From: CAZDUS01 sp964609375
GTDB lineage: Bacteria > Verrucomicrobiota > Kiritimatiellia > CAIKKV01 > CAITUY01
Length of the DNA stretch: 14,153 nt
Assembly (NCBI GenBank): GCA_964609375.1
Contig: CAZSSA010000065.1
Coordinates: forward strand, 1 to 14,153
Direction of reading: 5' to 3'
In this document: piece by piece, positions 1 through 6,389 of the stretch
How positions within the stretch are numbered: the first letter of the stretch is position 1
Layout of the letters: each line of letters starts with the position of its first letter
Program-made: the position numbers and the translations under genes
Notes under the pieces: generated by a model
The model's input: the letters and a program-made list of their open reading frames with translations, nothing else
What the model was told of the DNA's origin: nothing
Databases searched by the model: none

Positions 1-1
1 G

Positions 2-1249
2 CCGGGGAGTTATACGTTGCCGCGGAAATATAAGATTGCCTTCAGCGGGTGCGGAGCGGATTGCGCGCTGGCTGAAGTTCATGATCTTGGATTGGTGGCG
101 AGTGTCCGGGACGGGGTGACGGGATTCCGTGTTTACGCGGGTGGTGGAATGGGGGCGCAGTCCAGGGTTGGTGATTTGATGGAGGAGTGGATTTCTGTCA
201 AGGAGGTGCTCCGCGTGGCGGAGGCGATCCGGCGATTATTCGACCGGATGGGGGATCGGAGTAATCGGCAGAGGGCGCGGCTGAGATTTGCGGTGGAGCG
301 GGTGGGTGCGGATGCGTTCCGGACCTTGTTCAGGCAGGAAATGAAAGTGGTGGCGGGTGAAGCGGTGCCTGATTTTGATGGTGAGGAGCGGCCCGGTGCG
401 GAACCGGCGGAGGCACCATGGGATTACCGGGCCTTGGCGGAGGAGAGTGAGGGGCTTCAGGTGGTGCGTCAACGGCAATCCGGGAGGGTGGCGGTATTGG
501 TAGGGCTACCGTTGGGGCAGGTACACTGGCGGGCGTTGGATGCGCTGGCGGGTTTGGCGGAGGTTTACAGTGAAAACCGGACCCTGCGACTGGCGCAGGA
601 TCAGAAGCTGTTGATTCCCTTTGTCAAAGAAACCGACTTGGCGGCTGTTAAGCGAGAGTTGGTCAAGATCTTTGATGCCGGGCTTGAGCAGAGAGTCGCC
701 ACGATGCCTGTTTCCGCCTGTACGGGAGCGGCGACGTGCCGGCTGGGAATATGTTTGTCGCATGGAGCGGCGCATGCTTGTTGCGAGGCCATGGTGCGGG
801 CGGGGTTCAAGGCGGACACCCTGCGTTTTCTGGATGTTCGGATGAATGGATGTCCGAATGCCTGCGGACAGCATCCGGTGGGGACCATTGGGTTGATGGG
901 GTCGCTACAGCGGGTTGGCGAGCGAATGGTCCCAACGTACCGGGTTTCGCTGGGGGCGAGACGTGGATTGGGGCGTGTCCGGTTTGGGAAGACGCTGGGA
1001 ACGGTGCCGGCCAAGGCGCTGCCTGCGTTTCTGGTGAAGGTGGTTCGTGACTTTGAACACGGGCGCGTGGCAGGAGAACTGTTCGCGGATTATTACGAGC
1101 GCAGGGGTGTTGATCATTTCCTTTTCCTGCTGGAACCCTTTGCTGTTGTGCCGCCGTATGCCGCCGCGCCGGATTTTTATCGTGATTGGGGTCGTGATGA
1201 GGAGTTTTCACTGGCGGGACGCGGGGAGAGTGAAGAGCCTAAAGGGTAA
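2..1249 (+). CDS. Siroheme nitrite/sulfite reductase, ferredoxin-type (5' end missing)
   Basis: This is the C-terminal ~415 residues of a ferredoxin-type nitrite or sulfite reductase, a soluble enzyme doing six-electron reduction of nitrite to ammonia or sulfite to sulfide. The frame is open to the left edge and the first residues (PGSYTLPRKYKIAFSGC) match the middle of this family, so the TTG at 17 is not the true start. Visible in order: the first siroheme-type half (about nt 20-340), a ferredoxin-like half-domain (about nt 420-680), and the second 4Fe-4S/siroheme domain. Its cluster cysteines are complete: C-x5-C at nt 719-721 and 737-739, and C-x3-C at 851-853 and 863-865. The motif CTGAATCRLG has the 'CTG' form I associate with nitrite reductase (NirA) more than the CysI form. 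Downstream nirC and nirBD also favour nitrite, but substrate cannot be settled from sequence. The stop is followed by an 83-bp gap. Confidence 0.88.
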   Translation, partial: PGSYTLPRKYKIAFSGCGADCALAEVHDLGLVASVRDGVTGFRVYAGGGMGAQSRVGDLMEEWISVKEVLRVAEAIRRLFDRMGDRSNRQRARLRFAVERVGADAFRTLFRQEMKVVAGEAVPDFDGEERPGAEPAEAPWDYRALAEESEGLQVVRQRQSGRVAVLVGLPLGQVHWRALDALAGLAEVYSENRTLRLAQDQKLLIPFVKETDLAAVKRELVKIFDAGLEQRVATMPVSACTGAATCRLGICLSHGAAHACCEAMVRAGFKADTLRFLDVRMNGCPNACGQHPVGTIGLMGSLQRVGERMVPTYRVSLGARRGLGRVRFGKTLGTVPAKALPAFLVKVVRDFEHGRVAGELFADYYERRGVDHFLFLLEPFAVVPPYAAAPDFYRDWGRDEEFSLAGRGESEEPKG

Positions 1250-1320
1250 CGATGGAGTCATGACAGACGATTACATGCTTTTGGTGGCGTGAACAGGTGA
1301 AGGCTTTATGCTTTGGAAAA

Positions 1321-1326
1321 AAGGAG
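1321..1326 (+). promoter_or_regulatory. Ribosome binding site of the FNT channel gene
   Basis: AAGGAG lies 6 nt before the ATG at 1333. It selects that ATG over the in-frame GTG at 1297, which would add 12 residues (starting VKALCFGKKERS) that do not look like the N-terminus of this family. Confidence 0.75.
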
Positions 1327-1332
1327 AGATCG

Positions 1333-2154
1333 ATGTACGACGACAGTGTTAAGGAGGCGATTCAGGTTGGGGTTCGCAAAGGGCAGTTCTTGCGGGAAAA
1401 CCTGCTTGGGTACTTTCTTTCCTCGATGATGGCGGGTGTCTATGTTGGGCTTGGTATTGTCCTGATATTCGCCGTTGGTGCTCCCTTTGCAACGCTGGGG
1501 CACCCGGCTGTAAAACTTGTCATGGGCGCCTCGTTCGGCCTGGCGCTGACGCTGGTGGTGTTTGCCGGTTCGGAACTATTCACCGGCAACGCCATGTATC
1601 TGGCGTTCGCGTGGCTGCGCCGGCACGTGAGCGGGATTGAGGTAGTCAAGGTATGGGCGGTTTCCTGGCTTGGCAATTTGGCGGGGTCATTGCTGCTTGC
1701 ATGGTTGGTTGTTTACTCAGGAAGCATTGCCCATGCCCTGCCTTTGATTGAGAAAATGTCGGTGATTAAGATGAATGCGCCTGTTGGACAGCTGATTGGG
1801 CGCGGGTTGCTGTGTAATATGCTTGTGTGTCTGGCGCTTTGGACGGCGGCAAGAACCCGATCGGATACGGCGAAGATCCTGTTAATATGCCTGTGTTTGT
1901 TTGCGTTTATCGGTTCTGGTTTCGAGCACAGTATTGCGAATATGACGCTGCTCGGAATGGGTTTATTTGCCCCTGCCGCCGAGGGTGTCAGTTGGGGAGG
2001 CTACTGGTATAACCTTCTTTGGGTCACCTTGGGGAATACGGTTGGAGGCGCGGTGATCATGGCTGGAGGGTATCATCTGATGGCCCGGAAGAAAGGTCAA
2101 TCCGAGGCACTGAGGCACAGTCAAGCGGAGGGCGAGCAGCATGGAGCGGCGTGA
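1333..2154 (+). CDS. nirC: Formate/nitrite transporter family channel, probably nitrite (NirC-like)
   Basis: The product is a 273-residue inner-membrane protein of the FNT family, pentameric channels passing formate, nitrite or hydrosulfide with protons. About six hydrophobic helices are visible, roughly residues 27-50, 62-80, 105-128, 155-172, 181-200 and 225-246. Family landmarks are SELFTGN at 80-86 (with the N-terminal helix break) and GFEHSIANM at 196-204. Within the latter, H199 corresponds to the pore histidine of FocA/NirC. The soluble tail (251-273) is short and polar. Placement between a siroheme reductase and nirBD supports nitrite as substrate; formate or hydrosulfide remain possible because pore residues alone do not discriminate. 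The start is set by AAGGAG 6 nt upstream. The 3' end overlaps nirBD by 14 bp, so the two are probably translationally coupled. Confidence 0.9.
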   Translation: MYDDSVKEAIQVGVRKGQFLRENLLGYFLSSMMAGVYVGLGIVLIFAVGAPFATLGHPAVKLVMGASFGLALTLVVFAGSELFTGNAMYLAFAWLRRHVSGIEVVKVWAVSWLGNLAGSLLLAWLVVYSGSIAHALPLIEKMSVIKMNAPVGQLIGRGLLCNMLVCLALWTAARTRSDTAKILLICLCLFAFIGSGFEHSIANMTLLGMGLFAPAAEGVSWGGYWYNLLWVTLGNTVGGAVIMAGGYHLMARKKGQSEALRHSQAEGEQHGAA

Positions 2155-4852
2155 ACGATTACTGATCGCGGGCAATGGCATGGCAGGCGGGAAACTTGTC
2201 GAAGAGATCCTTCCGCAGTCTGCAAATCGGTATGCGATTACCATTGTGGGGGACGAGCCCTGCGGAAACTACAACCGGATCAAATTGGTTGTCAGGCTTA
2301 AAGAGGAGGACCTGCCGGATTTTTTTCTTAACACCGCGGAATGGTATGAGCAGAATGGTGTCCGCCCCGTTTTTGGTCGCCGGCTCACAGCGATTGGGCG
2401 TGAAGCAAAGCACGTTACGCTGGATAACGGTGAGACCCTTGCCTATGACCGCCTTGTGATAGCCACGGGTTCGCGGGCCTTTGTTCCCCCGGTGAAAGGG
2501 TTGGACTTGCCGGGCATCTTTGCCTTGCGCCGGTTGGCGGATTTGGAGCGGGTGCTTGATTTTCTTCCGGGGAAAGCGCAGGTCATGGTTGTTGGCGGCG
2601 GATTGCTCGGGCTGGAACTGGCGCTCATGTTGCGGCTGCTTGGCAAGCAGGTGACGGTATCGCACCTGATGCCGACGCTGATGGAAATGCAACTCCCCGA
2701 AGAGGCTGGCCGGTATCTCAAGCGCCACTTGGAGAACCTGGGGATCCGGTTTGTCATGGGAACCTACATCACGGAGTTGCTCGGGTCCACGGCCGGAGTG
2801 GAGGAAGCCATTTTCAAGGATGGAACGACCTGCAAGACCGAAGCGGTGTTCTTCAATTGTGGTATCCGGCCAAACACAGACCTTGCCCGGGCTGCGGGAC
2901 TGTTGTTCAACAAAGGCATCGTGGTGAATGAGCGGCTCCAGACAAGCGATCCGGACATCTTTGCATGTGGCGAATGCATTGAATTCAAGGGGGAGACATG
3001 GGGTTTGGTGGCGCCTGTTTATGAACAGGCTCGTGTTCTGGCGGCCATTTTGTGTGACAGTCCGGGAACCTATGCGCCGTCGGCTCCTTCGCCCACCCGT
3101 TTGAAATCGGACATCCCGGTGCTCAGCATGGGAAAATTCAAACCGGAACCGGGCGACGAGGTCACATTGTTCACCGATCCGGCCGCCGGAATCTACAAAC
3201 AACTGCTTGTCCGGGATAAACAGTTGATTGGTGCGGTCCTGGTGGGGGAAGACTTAAACGCCGATCTAGTCTCCCTGCATTATAGCGCCGGCATTCCTCT
3301 GCCCGAGCGGCGGGCGGATCTGCTGTTTCCTGGTGCCCGCGCGGGTGATGGCATCGTGGATGGGAAACTGATTCCTGACGAGGCGCGTATTTGCGACTGC
3401 AATGGAATCAGTGCCGGTAAAATCCGGCAGGCGATCCGGCAAGGGAACGACACCTTGTACAAGGTGATGGTGAATACCAAGGCGGGAACGGGATGCGGCA
3501 ATTGTAAGAACAAACTGAAGGCCCTGTTGATTGCCGAGACCGGGGAATTGCGCGTCGATCCGGCTGAAACGTACTACGTTGCCGGCGTTCCCATGGACCG
3601 CGAGGCGCTCAGCGACTTCATCCTGTCTCGACATCTGCGCTCGGTGTCCGCCGTGCTGGCCGCTGTTCCCGGCGCCGTAGACGATTCCAAGACCCGCATG
3701 GGACTGGACTTCCTGCTGAATTATATCTGGAAGGCAGACTACCTTGTGGAGAACGACTCCCGCTGCGCGAACGATCGTTATTTTGGCAACATTCAGAGGG
3801 ACGGGCGATTCAGCGTGATTCCGAATATACCCGGCGGAATTGCTGATAGCCGCCATCTCAGGGCCATTGCCGATGTAGCCGACCGATATGGAGCCATGAT
3901 TAAGGTGACTGGCGCCGACCGCATTGGGCTTTTCTCCGTTCACAAGAAGGACCTCAAGGCGGTGTGGCGGCAGTTGCAGATGGGGTCGGGGCATGCGTTT
4001 ACCAAGTGCTTTCGCGCCTGCAAGTCCTGTGTTGGATCGACCCATTGCCGTTTCGGGTTGATGGATTCCCTGGGTCTTGGCTACCGGATGGGTGAACGGT
4101 ATCGCGGCGTGATGGGGCCGGCCAAGGTCAAGATGGCGGTTTCGGGTTGCCCGCGAAATTGCTCCGAGGCAACGATAAAGGATTTTGGTGTCGTGGGGGT
4201 GGAGGGTGGTTGGGACCTCTACATTGGTGGCAATGGTGGTGCCCATGTGTATGTCGCGGCCAAGATCGCCCAATGCCAGACGGATGATGAGGTGATCCGG
4301 ATTGCCGACCGGTTTTATGAGTACTATCGCCGACAGGCCAAGTACGGCGAACGAACGGCGCATTTTATCGAGCGTGTGGGGCTTAAGACGGTTGCAGATG
4401 CGATTCTTAATGCTCCGGAAGACGCGTTGATGGAACTGGAAAGAAGTTTTCAGGGGGCGTTGGACCATTATAGGGATCCATGGGCAGAGGGTGAAGGGAC
4501 TCTGGACAATGAAGTCACGGCCGTGCGTTCAGAAATGGCGGAAGGGCTTGTTTCTGTGGCGGACGTATCGGAGATTCCACCCGGCTCGTCCAGGCTCTTT
4601 TACATTGGTGACACGGCTGTGGCGGTTTTTCATGGGCGCGACGGGCAATGGATTGCCGCCCATGGTGTTTGCCCCCATAAATCCGGGCCGATTGTTGATA
4701 GCATTTATGGTAATGGCAGGCTCACCTGTCCGTTGCATAACTATTCCTTTGATATTGCCACGGGTCAGTGCGATAACCCGGATATTGGCGCCTTGAAGAT
4801 CTACAAGGTTTTTATTCGCGATGGACGAGTTCTGGTGGGGCTGGACGCCTAG
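2141..4852 (+). CDS. nirB: NADH-dependent nitrite reductase, NirB-NirD fusion
   Basis: This 903-residue cytoplasmic enzyme reduces nitrite to ammonium with NADH and carries both subunits in one chain. Domains in order: FAD site G11-x-G13-x-x-G16; NADH site GGG at 152-154 with G157; BFD-type [2Fe-2S] domain with C418, C420, C452 and C455; ferredoxin-like half-domain (about 555-615); siroheme/4Fe-4S domain with C630-x5-C636 and C670-x3-C674; and a C-terminal Rieske-type NirD domain (about 800-903) with C844-x-H846 and C863-x2-H866. All expected Fe-S ligands are present. NirB and NirD are normally separate proteins (E. coli NirB is about 850 residues), so the extra length is explained by the fused NirD. 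GGAGG at 2127-2131 sits 9 nt before the ATG. The gene overlaps the channel gene by 14 bp and is followed after 40 bp by siroheme synthesis genes, matching its cofactor need. Confidence 0.95.
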   Translation: MERRERLLIAGNGMAGGKLVEEILPQSANRYAITIVGDEPCGNYNRIKLVVRLKEEDLPDFFLNTAEWYEQNGVRPVFGRRLTAIGREAKHVTLDNGETLAYDRLVIATGSRAFVPPVKGLDLPGIFALRRLADLERVLDFLPGKAQVMVVGGGLLGLELALMLRLLGKQVTVSHLMPTLMEMQLPEEAGRYLKRHLENLGIRFVMGTYITELLGSTAGVEEAIFKDGTTCKTEAVFFNCGIRPNTDLARAAGLLFNKGIVVNERLQTSDPDIFACGECIEFKGETWGLVAPVYEQARVLAAILCDSPGTYAPSAPSPTRLKSDIPVLSMGKFKPEPGDEVTLFTDPAAGIYKQLLVRDKQLIGAVLVGEDLNADLVSLHYSAGIPLPERRADLLFPGARAGDGIVDGKLIPDEARICDCNGISAGKIRQAIRQGNDTLYKVMVNTKAGTGCGNCKNKLKALLIAETGELRVDPAETYYVAGVPMDREALSDFILSRHLRSVSAVLAAVPGAVDDSKTRMGLDFLLNYIWKADYLVENDSRCANDRYFGNIQRDGRFSVIPNIPGGIADSRHLRAIADVADRYGAMIKVTGADRIGLFSVHKKDLKAVWRQLQMGSGHAFTKCFRACKSCVGSTHCRFGLMDSLGLGYRMGERYRGVMGPAKVKMAVSGCPRNCSEATIKDFGVVGVEGGWDLYIGGNGGAHVYVAAKIAQCQTDDEVIRIADRFYEYYRRQAKYGERTAHFIERVGLKTVADAILNAPEDALMELERSFQGALDHYRDPWAEGEGTLDNEVTAVRSEMAEGLVSVADVSEIPPGSSRLFYIGDTAVAVFHGRDGQWIAAHGVCPHKSGPIVDSIYGNGRLTCPLHNYSFDIATGQCDNPDIGALKIYKVFIRDGRVLVGLDA

Positions 4853-4892
4853 CGGATCCGGTCAGGCCCGAGGGCAAGCGAGGACATTAGCA

Positions 4893-6389
4893 ATGGAGAT
4901 GACACCAGGTAACAAGGCTGAAGCACCGGTTCCGACGTTGCCGGTTAATCTTCTGTTACAAGGGAAGAAGGTGCTGGTGGTGGGGGCGGGCAAGGTGGCG
5001 ACGCGCAAGGTGGAGCATCTGGTTGATGCCGGAGCGCGGGTGACCGTTGTGGGGGAGAAGGCGGAGGAGGTTATCCGGAGGCTGCATGAGGCCGGGACGA
5101 TCCATCTTAAGGAGCGGGCGTTTGCCGCCGGCGACGTGGCGGGAATGCTGCTGGTGTTCGCGGCGACCAACGACGGAAATGCCAACGGCAGGGTCCTGCA
5201 CGCTTGCCGGCGACGCGGAGTGATGTGCGGGTGCGTGGATCAGCGGTGGAAGGACGGGGACTTGATCAGTCCGGCGGTGGCACGGATGGGTGATGTGACG
5301 GTGGCGGTATCCACCGGCGGGCGATCCTGCAGGCATTCCCGGCGGGTTCGGGATTTGCTGGCCCGCGATTTGGCGGGGCTGGATTCGGTGGATCTCCTGG
5401 TGATGGGGACGGGGCATGAGTGTCTGCCGTTGACGCGTCTGGAGCCATTCCATGTGACGGGAGAGCGGCTGGAGTCCCTGGGCCGTTTGGTGGCCCGGAT
5501 TGGCGGGGTTGAGGAATTCCTGCTTATAAGTACGTGTAACCGCGTGGAGTTATTTGCGGTGGTGCCAGCCGAGGCGGGAACTTGGGAACTGTTGCGGCGT
5601 ACTCTCGGTTTTGGCGCGCTGGATTCCAACGAGTTTTATGAGAGGCGCGGGTTTGATGCCTTTTCCCACAGCGCTTTGCTGGCGGCGGGATTGCTGTCCC
5701 AGACGCCCGGGGAAACCCACATTGTGTCGCAGATAAAGGGGGCCTTGGCGTTGGCGGTCAGGCACGGGTGGGCGGGTGGTGTGATGCAGGATTGGCTTTC
5801 CAAGGCGTTATGCCTGGCGAAAGACATACGCCCGGCGACCCAGCCCCTGTTGCGGGGCGGGGATGTCGAAGACTGGGTGATCCGTTATCTGGAGGCGGAG
5901 CGGGCGGGGTTCCGGGATCGGGCAGGGTTGGTGATCGGCGCGGGGGCGGTTGGCAGCCGTGTGGTGGAGCAGGTGTTGGCGCACAAAGGCAAAGGGTGTG
6001 TGTACTGGGGATACCGGAACCGGAAGCCGGTGATCCGGCCTGAGTGGAGGGACCGGGTAAAGCCGGTAGGGGTACCGGATCTTGGATCGGTGCTGGCGGA
6101 TGTGGATTATGTGGTGACGGTGGCGGGGGGTGTGGACCCTGTTTTGCATGGCGCGCACAAGGCGGCATTAGCGCGGACTTCGGGGCTGCTGATGGTGGAT
6201 GCGGGGATGCCGCGCAATATCGATCCCATGCTGGCGTTGTGCGTGCGAGGCGGGCGGCTGGTTAATCTGGAGGACTTGAAGTGCTGGTGCGGAGTGCGTG
6301 CCGGCGGTGTGGCGGAGGCGTTGCGTGTCGGCCGCGAAATGGTGGTTGCGGGGAGGGATCGATATGGAAAAATCCTGCAAAGCCTATAG
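4893..6389 (+). CDS. hemA: Precorrin-2 dehydrogenase (SirC) fused to glutamyl-tRNA reductase (HemA)
   Basis: This 498-residue fusion joins the start of tetrapyrrole synthesis (glutamyl-tRNA to glutamate-1-semialdehyde, NADPH) to the oxidation of precorrin-2 to sirohydrochlorin. Residues ~18-165 are SirC/Met8/CysG-N-like: NAD site G31-A-G33-K-V-A-T-R38, then CVD with D116, matching the catalytic Asp of CysG (D104), and AVSTGG. Residues ~167-498 are HemA: STCNRVE with catalytic C215, GETHIVSQIK resembling the family's GEPQIxxQVK, a second nucleotide site G349-A-G351-A-V-G354, and DAGMPRNIDP. The HemA part is ~330 residues against the usual 420-450 because it ends before the C-terminal dimerisation domain. 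The SirC part lacks the CysG/Met8 helical extension, as do short forms such as B. subtilis YlnF. I chose ATG 4893; an earlier in-frame ATG (4821) lies inside nirBD, and 4899 is also possible. Its end overlaps the next gene by 26 bp. Confidence 0.88.
   Translation: MEMTPGNKAEAPVPTLPVNLLLQGKKVLVVGAGKVATRKVEHLVDAGARVTVVGEKAEEVIRRLHEAGTIHLKERAFAAGDVAGMLLVFAATNDGNANGRVLHACRRRGVMCGCVDQRWKDGDLISPAVARMGDVTVAVSTGGRSCRHSRRVRDLLARDLAGLDSVDLLVMGTGHECLPLTRLEPFHVTGERLESLGRLVARIGGVEEFLLISTCNRVELFAVVPAEAGTWELLRRTLGFGALDSNEFYERRGFDAFSHSALLAAGLLSQTPGETHIVSQIKGALALAVRHGWAGGVMQDWLSKALCLAKDIRPATQPLLRGGDVEDWVIRYLEAERAGFRDRAGLVIGAGAVGSRVVEQVLAHKGKGCVYWGYRNRKPVIRPEWRDRVKPVGVPDLGSVLADVDYVVTVAGGVDPVLHGAHKAALARTSGLLMVDAGMPRNIDPMLALCVRGGRLVNLEDLKCWCGVRAGGVAEALRVGREMVVAGRDRYGKILQSL
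6351..6357 (+). promoter_or_regulatory. Ribosome binding site inside the end of the SirC-HemA gene
   Basis: GGGAGGG lies 6 nt before the ATG at 6364 and within the coding sequence of the upstream gene. It selects this ATG over the in-frame GTG at 6298, and the first residues then read MEKSCKAYRIGTRSS, where IGTRSS is the expected N-terminal HemC motif. Confidence 0.75.

Noticed and set aside
1047..1292. 81-codon + strand frame spanning the end of the first gene and the gap before the channel gene
   Set aside because: Most of it lies inside the first gene in another frame. Only about 14 codons extend past the stop and there is no ribosome site. A 10-codon frame at 1260-1292 was also considered as a leader peptide, without support.
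3266..4468. 400-codon open frame on the - strand, opposite nirBD
   Set aside because: It is fully antisense to the BFD, siroheme and linker regions of NirB and has no recognisable motif or ribosome site. The shorter - strand frames at 2159-3202 and 7849-8823 are rejected for the same reason.
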